The notes under the pieces are model-generated. The model made no database searches. It saw only the letters and a list, made by a program, of their open reading frames with translations, and was not told the DNA's origin. A DNA stretch of 64,000 nucleotides from Novipirellula herctigrandis (GTDB lineage: Bacteria > Planctomycetota > Planctomycetia > Pirellulales > Pirellulaceae), in the NCBI GenBank assembly GCA_007859835.1, contig SJPJ01000001.1, positions 6,485,632-6,549,631 of the forward strand. Reading direction: 5' to 3'. Both the position numbers and the translations under genes were made by a program. Shown piece after piece: positions 8,429 through 16,453 of this stretch. The stretch's first letter is position 1, and every line of letters starts with the position of its first letter.

Positions 8429-10030
8429 ATGACTAAACTGCTAACCACGTTTGCTGTATTCGCTTTGACGGTCTCCAGTAGCTTTGCGGCGGATCAACCC
8501 AACATTCTTTTCATCGCCATCGACGACCTGCGCCCGGAACTGGGGTGCTACGGATCCGAAATTGCAATCACGCCAAACCTGGATAAATTGGCTGCGGACG
8601 GTTTGTTGTTCAACCGAGCTTATTGCCAAGAAGCGATTTGCAGTCCATCACGAGCCAGTCTGATGACGGGAGCCCGGCCGGACACCATTGGCGTCGTCGA
8701 AAACTCTGCCAAATTCCGTGACCTCAACCCAGATATCGTCACGCTTTCTCAGCACTTTATCGCAAATGGTTACGAGGCCGTCCATTGTGGAAAAATCTTT
8801 CATAACGTTGATCATTCCGACCCTGAATTCTCATGGAGTCGGCAGCCCAACAAGAAGAAGTTAAAGCTAAAAGCTCCCCGCTCCGCTTATGCTCTTCCTG
8901 AGAACCAAGCGATCTTGAAGAAGAACTTAGAAACGCTAGAAGCCAAGTACGGGAAAGGCATTGGCAAGACGGGGCTGGTGCATGGACCGGCCTACGAATG
9001 TGCGGATGTACCGGATCAAGCTTATCGAGACGGATACAATACGGATCTCGCCATCGCCGAGATGAAGGACATCGTTGCCGATGGCGACATGCCTTTCTTT
9101 CTTGGGTTAGGTTTTTACAAACCGCATCTTGAATTCATCGCCCCGAAGAAATATTGGGATCTGTATGACCCCGCGAAAATACCGTTGGCCACTCAGGTTC
9201 ATGCTCCGAAAAACGGCGCAGCGATGGGATTGCACGCTTCGTTTGAACTGCGAGTTCGCGATGGCATTCCAAAGTCGGGTCCAATCGAACCGAAACTCGC
9301 CCGAACGCTCAAGCACGCGTACCTAGCCTGTGTCAGTTATGTCGACGCCCAAATCGGACGCATGATTGCAGCGGTCGATGAAGCGGGGTTGCGTCAGAAC
9401 ACGATCATCATCGTGTGGGGCGATCACGGTTGGCACCTCGGCGACATGGGCGTTTGGGGGAAAGCAACCAACTACGAGATTGCAACGCGAGTACCGTTGA
9501 TGATTTGGACGCCTGACATGCCTGCTGACACTCGCGGTAAGACAACCGAGGCTTTGGTCGAATTGGTTGATATGTATCCCACTCTTTGTGAGTTGGCTGG
9601 ATTGTCGTTGCCGGGTCACTTGGAAGGTACCAGTTTCAAATCCTTGCTGGACAGTCCGGATCGCCAGTGGGACCAGGTTGCGTTCAGTCAGTTCCCCAAT
9701 CCTGCGTTGCGTGAGTGGGCGGCCAATCCACTGCAACCGAGCATGCGAGAAACATTCTTCGGTCCGCTGATCCAAGAAGTCGAGCAGCGGATCATCGCTC
9801 AGCAGGGCGACAAATGGGATCGTGATCTGTTTGAAAATGACTTGATGGGATACACGATGCGAACCGATCGATATCGACTTGTCGTCTGGAAAGATGTTCG
9901 GCACCCTGAAGCCGATCCGGTCGATATCGAACTATACGATCACAAAACCGATCCCAACGAGACCGTGAATATCGCGAAACAAGAACCCGAACTGGTAGCA
10001 AAGATGCTGGCACAATTCGACGCTCGTTGA
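8429..10030 (+). CDS. Iduronate-2-sulfatase-like exported sulfatase (S1_7 type)
   Basis: A 533-residue sulfatase with signal peptide (about 1-21). NILFIAIDDLRPELGCYG and the formylglycine motif CSPSR (Cys71) mark the iduronate-2-sulfatase-like group (S1_7 in SulfAtlas terms), members of which act as exo-sulfatases on carrageenan oligosaccharides as well as on uronate glycans. The second metal region reads WGDHGWHLGDMG. I chose ATG 8429, with GAGAGG about 11 bases upstream, because upstream codons overlap the GH127 end and lack a signal sequence. The reverse-strand sulfatase at 11638 is a close paralogue through to the C-terminal ENDLMGYTMRTDRYRLV segment. Gap to GH127 is 29 bases, so co-transcription is likely. 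Confidence 0.92.
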   Translation: MTKLLTTFAVFALTVSSSFAADQPNILFIAIDDLRPELGCYGSEIAITPNLDKLAADGLLFNRAYCQEAICSPSRASLMTGARPDTIGVVENSAKFRDLNPDIVTLSQHFIANGYEAVHCGKIFHNVDHSDPEFSWSRQPNKKKLKLKAPRSAYALPENQAILKKNLETLEAKYGKGIGKTGLVHGPAYECADVPDQAYRDGYNTDLAIAEMKDIVADGDMPFFLGLGFYKPHLEFIAPKKYWDLYDPAKIPLATQVHAPKNGAAMGLHASFELRVRDGIPKSGPIEPKLARTLKHAYLACVSYVDAQIGRMIAAVDEAGLRQNTIIIVWGDHGWHLGDMGVWGKATNYEIATRVPLMIWTPDMPADTRGKTTEALVELVDMYPTLCELAGLSLPGHLEGTSFKSLLDSPDRQWDQVAFSQFPNPALREWAANPLQPSMRETFFGPLIQEVEQRIIAQQGDKWDRDLFENDLMGYTMRTDRYRLVVWKDVRHPEADPVDIELYDHKTDPNETVNIAKQEPELVAKMLAQFDAR

Positions 10031-10040
10031 TCAACTCCAA

Positions 10041-10057
10041 TTTGGCCGTTGGCCAAA
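10041..10057 (+). repeat. Inverted repeat TTTGGCC-GTT-GGCCAAA
   Basis: Perfect seven-base arms around three bases, just after the sulfatase stop. The loop is too tight for a classic terminator and there is no downstream T-run on the plus strand, so it may be a weak hairpin or a protein site. Confidence 0.35.
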
Positions 10058-10126
10058 AACATGATGACTCGACCGCGTTCCTGCCGCTACTGATTCTTAA
10101 GCACACCATCTCAAGGACATGAAAAC

Positions 10127-11593
10127 ATGATGCCTCCCCCACGATTTATAGCTGTTTCACTGATCGCGATGCTGCTTTTGTTCAGCTCTGCTAACGCTCA
10201 AGAGCAGGCCGTTTCGAAGTCATCAATATCCACTACACAAACGAATGTTTTCCCCGCGTCCGACCCAACGAACTCGGGTGGCTGGGTGCTCAACGAATCG
10301 GTGAGTGACGAGTTCGATGGCGATGACATCGACCAATCAAAGTGGTTTGTCCAAGGCGCTAGCGGTGACTATTACATTTGGAAAGGTCGCGCTCCCTCTC
10401 AGTTCGCACCCCACAATGTCCGAGTCGATGATGGGAAATTGAAGCTGAGGTCACAGTGGGAACCGGAATTCAAATTTGCAGAAGATGAAGGGCATGAAGG
10501 AAACACGTACGCTTGGCATGATGGCAAACACATTCCAGTCACCACAGCAGGAGTGATCACCAGAAACAGATTCCTCTACGGTTACATGGAAGCAAAAACC
10601 AAAGCGGCCGATGCCACAATGACCAGTTCGTTTTGGGCCATTGGCTACGAATCGGAATTGGATATCTACGAACAAATGGGCAAACCAAAAACTCAAGGAG
10701 ATATTCACGACAATACTCTAAAGAGTTCGGTTCACGATTGGTCGCCGCCAGCAAAACGCCCAACGCGAAAGTTTGGTGACAAACGCAAACTTCCCTTCCG
10801 CGTTGCCGACGATTTTCATGTGTATGGCTGCGAGTGGGGCGAAGACTATCTCAAGTGCTTCGTCGATGGCGAGCTTGTGTACGAAACGACACAAGAAGAA
10901 GTTGGTGACGATTGGGTTTTAACCAATCCCCTTGAAATCTGGTTCGATTCCGAAGTATTTGTATGGCTTGGATTGCCCGACAAGGACCAATTGCCAGTTG
11001 ATTATGAAATTGAATACTTAAGAGTTTGGCAGAAGCCAAATGCGAATCTCATCGATCGCACGCTGTTCGGGTTTGAAGGACCAATTCTGTTTCAAGAATC
11101 GCCCAAGCCACTGAATCTCGTTCCGGAAAGCTCTAGAGAGAACGACTACCAAAAATTTTGGAATATTGATCTACAGGCGGCAAAGTATCTTTCGATTGTG
11201 CGCGATGAAAATTCAATTTCTGGTCAAAAGAGCTTGAGGTTCTTGCATGAGGACGATTTGACCGTCACTGATGTTGCCGCAGTTGGGCCGAAAGGTTCGG
11301 TTCGTCTGCCCACTGGTGACTATTCGCTATCGATGAATGTTTGGATCAAGCTGAATAGCAATTTGAAGAGTATTCGTGTTGCTTTAGAAGATCCAGGGCT
11401 TGAGTTGCCGGCTTTCGACGTTTCCGATGTGGAACCCGGTAAGTGGGTAACGCTTGAGCAGAAGTTCTCAAAAGAGAATCCCTCAAATTCCAACGACCGA
11501 ATGAGAATTGCAATCGACGACGGAGACGCTACGGAGAGTTGTAGCTTGATCTATATCGACGACATTGCGATCACTCGCGCTGATGAAAAGTAA
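10127..11593 (+). CDS. GH16 galactanase with C-terminal beta-sandwich (paralogue)
   Basis: A secreted 488-residue GH16 enzyme (signal peptide about 1-24, SSANAQ). The catalytic motif SELDIYEQ gives Glu177, Asp179 and Glu182. The GH16 fold ends near EIEYLRVWQ, followed by a roughly 150-residue beta-rich domain ending CSLIYIDDIAI. It shares layout and sequence with the gene at 3192, including APSQF, YGYMEAK and DFHVYG, so a duplication of GH16 genes within the locus is likely. The start has AAGGA upstream; ATG 10130 is an equal alternative. It ends the forward run and converges with the reverse sulfatase 44 bases away. Substrate probably a sulfated galactan. Confidence 0.87.
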   Translation: MMPPPRFIAVSLIAMLLLFSSANAQEQAVSKSSISTTQTNVFPASDPTNSGGWVLNESVSDEFDGDDIDQSKWFVQGASGDYYIWKGRAPSQFAPHNVRVDDGKLKLRSQWEPEFKFAEDEGHEGNTYAWHDGKHIPVTTAGVITRNRFLYGYMEAKTKAADATMTSSFWAIGYESELDIYEQMGKPKTQGDIHDNTLKSSVHDWSPPAKRPTRKFGDKRKLPFRVADDFHVYGCEWGEDYLKCFVDGELVYETTQEEVGDDWVLTNPLEIWFDSEVFVWLGLPDKDQLPVDYEIEYLRVWQKPNANLIDRTLFGFEGPILFQESPKPLNLVPESSRENDYQKFWNIDLQAAKYLSIVRDENSISGQKSLRFLHEDDLTVTDVAAVGPKGSVRLPTGDYSLSMNVWIKLNSNLKSIRVALEDPGLELPAFDVSDVEPGKWVTLEQKFSKENPSNSNDRMRIAIDDGDATESCSLIYIDDIAITRADEK

Positions 11594-11637
11594 GATGCGG
11601 TGAAGGTGAGAAATGGGAGCGTGATATTGGCCAGCGA

Positions 11638-13269
11638 TCAATTGTTATTCAGGCCACTCGCTTTCCATCCTTTTCTGAGTCGCTGTAACAACTTCGCGAC
11701 CAACGCGGGGTTTTCATCTGCGATGTTCCGTGTCTCGCGTGGGTCTGACTCATGGTCGTAGAGTTCCGTGAAAACGGGCGTCGCTTCGGGATGCTTCGTA
11801 TCTTTCCATGCGATCAATCGATAGCGATCGGTTCGCATTGCGTATCCCATCAAGTCGTTCTCAAAAAGTTCTCGATCCCACTTTTTACCCATCTGTTGTT
11901 TGATCTCGTCTTCAACCTCCATTAGCAGCGGACCAAAATAGGTCTCACGCATCGCAGGACGAATCGGGAAAGCTCCCCACTCCCTTAACGCCGGACTAGG
12001 GAATTGACTAAACGCTGCCGTTTTCCATTTTTGCTCAGGATCTTCCAGCAACGGCTTAAAACTGGTCCCTTCCAAATGCGACGGCTGATCAATCCCAACC
12101 AAATCACATAGCGTCGGGTACATGTCAACAAGTTCGACCAACGCATCGGTCGTCGCTCCCCGACTGCTCGAAGGCATGTCGGGAGTCCAAATCATCATTG
12201 GCACGCGGGTTGCGATTTCGTAGTTAGTCGCCTTACACCAAAGTCCCATTTCGCCGAGATGGTAGCCGTGATCGCTCCAGAGAATAATGATCGTGTTGTC
12301 GCGAACTCCGGCCTCTTCCAATGCCTCGATCATGCGGCCGATCTGTGCATCGACATAACTCACGCAAGCCAAGTAGGCGTGCTTCATCGTTCGTGCCAGT
12401 TCCGGACTAAACTTGCCGATCTTTGGGATCCCCGCTCGAACACGCAACTCGAACGAAGGATGTAGGCCCACTGCCGCGCCATCTTTTGGGCCCTCCGCCT
12501 GAGAAGCCATGGGGATCTTTTCACGATCATATAGATCCCAATATTTCTTGGGCGCAACCCAGTTCAGGTGCGGCTTGTTGAAACCAAGCCCAAGGAAGAA
12601 CGGTTGCTCACCTTCTTTGACCATTTCCTGCATCGTGGCAATCGCTACGTCGGTATGGAAACCATCGCCGTAAGTGTTGTCGGGAACGTCGGCACTCTCA
12701 TATGCTGGTCCCATCGCCAGCCCCAATTTCGCCACCGCGCCGTATTTTGCGAACATCTTCTTCCGTGTTTCTTCCTTGATCTTCTGGTTTTCAAGGAGTG
12801 CAAAACCACCTACGGTCGTATCGCTTCTCGGCTCGACTTTATCGATGGAAGGCTGACGATTCCATGATGCTGGATCCAGATCACCATGATGAAAAATCTT
12901 GCCAAGATAGACGGCGTCGTAGCCATGTGCACCAAAGTGCTGTGGCAGCGTAAGAATGTCAGGATTGAGCTGGCGGATCTTCACGTAGTTGTGCGTGATA
13001 CCGATCGTGTCGGGACGTGCGCCCGTCATGATACTGGCCCGTGACGGACCACAGATAGCTTGTTGACAATACGCTCGGTTAAACCGCAGTCCTTGGCTAG
13101 CCAATTTATCCATGTTCGGAGTCACCGCGATCGGCGATCCGTAACAACCCAGTTCCGGACGCAAATCGTCCACGGCGATAAACAAAATATTTGGCTGGTC
13201 ACTGGCTTGTGCCATGCCTGCGAAGACGAGTAGCGTCAATAAAAAGCCAATCGCTGTCATTTGTCTCAT
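11638..13269 (-). CDS. Iduronate-2-sulfatase-like exported sulfatase (S1_7 type, paralogue)
   Basis: A 543-residue sulfatase with signal peptide MRQMTAIGFLLTLLVFAGMA. NILFIAVDDLRPELGCYG precedes the formylglycine motif CGPSR (Cys73 from this start), and LWSDHGYHLGEMG carries later metal ligands. An in-frame ATG at 13314 would add 15 charged residues before the signal sequence, so 13269 is preferred. It is strongly similar to the sulfatase at 8429 along its whole length (for example AYLACVSYVDAQIGRMI and ATNYEIATRVP). The two could have different positional specificity or be a recent duplicate. Role: desulfation of the same algal polysaccharide. Confidence 0.92.
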   Translation of the reverse strand: MRQMTAIGFLLTLLVFAGMAQASDQPNILFIAVDDLRPELGCYGSPIAVTPNMDKLASQGLRFNRAYCQQAICGPSRASIMTGARPDTIGITHNYVKIRQLNPDILTLPQHFGAHGYDAVYLGKIFHHGDLDPASWNRQPSIDKVEPRSDTTVGGFALLENQKIKEETRKKMFAKYGAVAKLGLAMGPAYESADVPDNTYGDGFHTDVAIATMQEMVKEGEQPFFLGLGFNKPHLNWVAPKKYWDLYDREKIPMASQAEGPKDGAAVGLHPSFELRVRAGIPKIGKFSPELARTMKHAYLACVSYVDAQIGRMIEALEEAGVRDNTIIILWSDHGYHLGEMGLWCKATNYEIATRVPMMIWTPDMPSSSRGATTDALVELVDMYPTLCDLVGIDQPSHLEGTSFKPLLEDPEQKWKTAAFSQFPSPALREWGAFPIRPAMRETYFGPLLMEVEDEIKQQMGKKWDRELFENDLMGYAMRTDRYRLIAWKDTKHPEATPVFTELYDHESDPRETRNIADENPALVAKLLQRLRKGWKASGLNNN

Positions 13270-13443
13270 TGGATTGTGCCGTTCTTCGTTAGGTGGGACA
13301 GTGGCATCGGACATGACCTGGAAGCCGCTGGGTTAGCCGCGACTACCAACGTGATTCTAGCCTATGCCGATAGACGCGATAGGCGCGAATGCGCATTAAA
13401 TGTGCGTGTGTGCGTCTGCCCCAGTCCCATCACAGGGCGCAAC

Positions 13444-13891
13444 CTACTGATGCAGCTGTACCTTTTTGCGATACTCCGTCGGTGTCATGCCAGTGACTTT
13501 CTTGAACACGTTGGTGAGGTAGTTGTAGGGTACTATAGCCACAGGCCTCCGCAATCTTCTGTATCGTTAGATCGGTCTCGGCTAATAGCTTGCGGGCCTT
13601 GTCCATGCGTAAGCGGCGTATCGCCCCGAGCGGAGTCTGACCGAATTCCTGGCGAAAGCGACGTTCCATAATTCGCCGGGTCATCGCGACTGCTCGCAGA
13701 ATGTCTTTGACGGTCATTGGTTGATAGGGATGGCGGCAAAGGTAGCTAATGACCTTTCCAAGCTCCAACGACCTCCCAAAGTCGTCAGGTAGGGTACGGA
13801 ACAATCCTTTGAAATCGAGGTTTTTGGCAACACCCAACGAATTTATCAGAATCTTGTCCCCAAATACCCTGTTCGAGGGTTGCCCAAGCAC
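13444..13891 (-). pseudogene. Broken XylR/AraC-type transcription regulator
   Basis: From GTG 13891 the reading frame encodes an AraC-type DNA-binding region: VKDILRAVAMTRRIMERRFR and LTIQKIAEACGYST match the two helix-turn-helix units of the XylR-like branch. After CGYSTLQ the frame is lost; the neighbouring frame continues the family pattern as YLTNVFKKVTGMTPTEYRKK and reaches a stop at 13444-13446. A one-base frameshift near 13520-13530 therefore splits the second helix-turn-helix. The N-terminal sugar-sensing half of XylR-type proteins (about 250 residues) is also missing, with a TGA in frame upstream. It is probably a decayed regulator of this polysaccharide locus. Confidence 0.8.
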
Positions 13892-14083
13892 ACCGAGCGA
13901 GTATTGTACTACTTTATGCAGGGCGGTCTGTCAGGCAACGATGTCGCTTCATTAACCATCGGTCGCAATGACGCATATTAAATGCGCAATTGTGCCTGTG
14001 GTTTTCTGTGGAAGCCACAGTGAGATAGGAAGATTAGGGGTAGTGTTTTGTTTGCAACCTTGGATCCGGGAGAAGCATTTAGA
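13892..14083 (+). promoter_or_regulatory. Divergent region between regulator remnant and PEP-CTERM gene
   Basis: It holds a partial match to the TTGT-NNN-ACAA operator (TATTGTACTAC near 13902) and an imperfect palindrome built on ATTAAATGCGC near 13972, which resembles GCGCATTAAATGTGCG near 13390. No promoter can be assigned with certainty. Confidence 0.3.
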
Positions 14084-14956
14084 ATGAATATTTTGATGAG
14101 AACACTTATTTTTGGCTTGGTACTAACCTTTGGTGGCATTTCGCAGGCTGGCGTCATCGTCCAGTGGGGCAGTACTGATGGGGCTGTTACGAATCCTACC
14201 CCCAATCAAACCGACATAGTCACTGCTAACCGAAACTTTGCCTCAAAACCGACCAACTACACGGCCGGCACGGAAGCAAATCCTGTGGTTGGCGCAAACT
14301 ACTATAACACCCCTGCCAGTATCGGTCGGACGCCAATTTTTAATACAGCAGCAACGATGGTTCGTGACGCTGGCGCTCTCACCCTCCAGACGGCCCAGAT
14401 TCAACATAACGCGAACCACGACAGAATTCGACTCGTCGGAACGGATACTGCTACCGACCTTAACCTTACTCGTGTGACGGCGATGGTCGCGTGGGAAAGT
14501 GCGAATTGGCTGTCATCGGACAATACTTTGGAAACGCTGAGTCACGTCGGTTTCCGGCAGAATACTGGAACAACCGCCTTCCGCTTTCTGATGCAGAAGA
14601 GTGACGACAGCTGGTACGCAAGCACCTCGCAAAACTGGACTGGCGGCGGCACAGCTACTGGCGATTTCTTCATTACCGATGCAGCTTCGGAAGACTGGTT
14701 CAGTTTTGATCCAGCTACGATTGAAACGGGCCCCATTTTCGGCAGCATGGCTTCCAGCGTTGACGTGAATAATGTGAAAAGTGTTGGTTTTTACTTCAAT
14801 GCCACCGATGCTGGCGCAGCAAGCATGGGTATTCAATCGGGTTATTTCCAGGCAACTGCTGCATCTGCAGTTCCAGAGCCATCATCTTTGGCCATGCTTG
14901 GTGCGTGCGGACTTGGCGCAACCTTGCTACGACGCCGAAAGACAAAGACCGCATAG
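14084..14956 (+). CDS. PEP-CTERM sorted protein of unknown function
   Basis: A 290-residue secreted protein not assigned to a known enzyme family. Seen features are a signal peptide (MNILMRTLIFGLVLTFGGISQAG), a beta-strand-rich, Asn/Thr/Ala-rich middle, and a PEP-CTERM tail: VPEPSS, a short hydrophobic segment (LAMLGACGLGATLL) and RRRKTK. PEP-CTERM tails are handled by exosortase and tie proteins to the outer surface or extracellular matrix. Start ATG 14084 has GGGAGAAG upstream; the longer TTG frame at 14048 lacks support. It lies among carbohydrate enzymes with the same tail (15224, 16454), so a role in surface binding of polysaccharide is plausible but inferred. A strong terminator follows at 14984. 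Confidence 0.75.
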   Translation: MNILMRTLIFGLVLTFGGISQAGVIVQWGSTDGAVTNPTPNQTDIVTANRNFASKPTNYTAGTEANPVVGANYYNTPASIGRTPIFNTAATMVRDAGALTLQTAQIQHNANHDRIRLVGTDTATDLNLTRVTAMVAWESANWLSSDNTLETLSHVGFRQNTGTTAFRFLMQKSDDSWYASTSQNWTGGGTATGDFFITDAASEDWFSFDPATIETGPIFGSMASSVDVNNVKSVGFYFNATDAGAASMGIQSGYFQATAASAVPEPSSLAMLGACGLGATLLRRRKTKTA

Positions 14957-14983
14957 TCTTTGATAAAGCCACTTCAACCTTCG

Positions 14984-15014
14984 AAGCCAGTGAGTTGTCT
15001 CGCTGGCTTTTTTT
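14984..15014 (+). terminator. Rho-independent terminator
   Basis: AAGCCAGTGAG and CTCGCTGGCTT pair over 11 positions (one G-T wobble) around the loop TTGT, followed by a run of seven T. It ends the PEP-CTERM gene transcript, 28 bases after its stop. Confidence 0.88.
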
Positions 15015-15223
15015 GTGTTGGTACGCAGAGTTATCGATCGCTTGGGCCAACGGTTCGTCCGTTTGCTTAGCCCCTCCCAACCAAGGCTGATGAAGTAGTT
15101 GAAATAGATTCACCGCCTTTTTCCTAGCGTTACTGCTAATAACTCAGAAGCCTCCGTTGGGAAGGGCTAGGCAAACCATTGGGGCTGTGCCCGGAAAAAC
15201 GGATAGCGACGCCGCAATCTCCT

Positions 15224-16177
15224 TCACCGCCGATTGCGTCGTCGACGAAGCGTTGCGACGTATGTGCCAATGCCCATCAAGGCAAAGACGCTCGGCTCGG
15301 GGACCGCTACTGGTTGCCAGACTCGAATGTAGTCGACTTCGTAGACCGCCTCAAAGCTTGCGGATTCGGGAGGCGTGTCGATCCAAGGAAACACTTCCGA
15401 ATCAACCCAGATCCGCAGTGGGTCATCGATCGCCCATGCTCCACTATTGAGACCAGCCGATTCGACCTCCGCTCGGGTGACGACGCGTAGCAATTGATCG
15501 TCAACGTGGAACTTCAAGTATTCCTCCGTCCATTCCACGCCGTAAACATGGAAGTCATCTGCTGGATCGAAATCGAGGTAGGTATCCGTGTCGGTCCATG
15601 TTGACTTGCCTCGATGCTCCGTGGGCAAATCGGCTGACCAGTCGTGGATCGACGACCAATATCGCTGTTCGATATTCGAAATATTGGGATTGCTATGCGG
15701 GGCGCCAAACAGCTCGTACACATCTAGCTCCGACGCAGTTCGGTCACCACCATTGCCGGTCATCCAAAACGAACTTGATACCGCCGCATCGGCCACCTTT
15801 GCCCTGGTTTCCATGTAACCGTAGTGAAGCGTGTTCTTGCTAATCACTGCCGCAGTCGTGTGGATGCCGGCGGATGAGTCCCACTTTGACTGGATTTTTA
15901 GCCTTCCGTCTTCGACTCTTGCATTGTCGGTTGAAAACGCAAACGCATCGGCTCGTCCTTGAAAATTGGATTCGTAGATACCGTCAGTACCCTGAATATG
16001 CCATTTCGCAGTGTCCAGCTCTGCATCGGTGAACTCGTCGCTCATGCTCTCAACCAACTGCCAAGCAGAAGAGTTCGGTGGTGCCGAGAAGGGGACGGTA
16101 TCTGCGGTAGACCGGTTTGCGCCCAAGCAGAGCAGTACCGTCAGCGCCGCCCTACACGCGAGCAAGGTTTTTCGCAT
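15224..16177 (-). CDS. GH16 galactanase with PEP-CTERM surface tail
   Basis: A 317-residue secreted GH16 enzyme. ATG 16177 is preferred over an upstream TTG because GGGAG lies about nine bases before it and the signal peptide MRKTLLACRAALTVLLCLGA starts there. The catalytic ExDxxE motif is SELDVYEL (Glu150, Asp152, Glu155 from this start). The GH16 core ends at VDYIRVWQ and is followed directly by a PEP-CTERM tail: VPEPS, a hydrophobic stretch and RRRRNRR. It lacks the extra sandwich domain of its relatives at 3192 and 10127. It is probably held at the cell surface or matrix, giving local release of oligosaccharides. It is divergent from the sulfatase fusion at 16454. Confidence 0.87.
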   Translation of the reverse strand: MRKTLLACRAALTVLLCLGANRSTADTVPFSAPPNSSAWQLVESMSDEFTDAELDTAKWHIQGTDGIYESNFQGRADAFAFSTDNARVEDGRLKIQSKWDSSAGIHTTAAVISKNTLHYGYMETRAKVADAAVSSSFWMTGNGGDRTASELDVYELFGAPHSNPNISNIEQRYWSSIHDWSADLPTEHRGKSTWTDTDTYLDFDPADDFHVYGVEWTEEYLKFHVDDQLLRVVTRAEVESAGLNSGAWAIDDPLRIWVDSEVFPWIDTPPESASFEAVYEVDYIRVWQPVAVPEPSVFALMGIGTYVATLRRRRNRR

Positions 16178-16355
16178 GACAAAAATGACTCCCAAGGTCT
16201 AGTCGCTTTTGAGACCGTCCTGTGTAGGCTTCTGGCCTCAAGAACTAGCAATTGGTCTCTCGATGATAGGGGGCCTTGTATGCGATCCGGCCAGGAGAAG
16301 CCTATGAAAAGAACGATAAGCGTCTGGATTTTACCACACGGGCCTGTTAATATCG

Positions 16356-16370
16356 TATTGTCATACAATA
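16356..16370. promoter_or_regulatory. Perfect palindromic operator TATTGT-CAT-ACAATA
   Basis: Six-base arms are perfectly complementary around CAT. The site lies in the divergent region between the GH16-PEP-CTERM gene and the sulfatase fusion, 84 bases before the latter's start, and contains a TACAAT -10-like box (16364-16369). It has the same core as the palindromes at 225-237 and 27241-27253, suggesting a shared regulator for the galactan genes. Confidence 0.6.
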
Positions 16371-16453
16371 AGGGCGTCAATGGTTTGTTGAGCAAAGCAC
16401 TGTAAACCGCTCTGCTAAATCTCTTCTAACATACTCTTTGTCGGGATCAATCG

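Noticed and set aside
9323..9904. Reverse open frame of 193 codons
   Set aside because: Antisense within the sulfatase at 8429, no start signal or family match.
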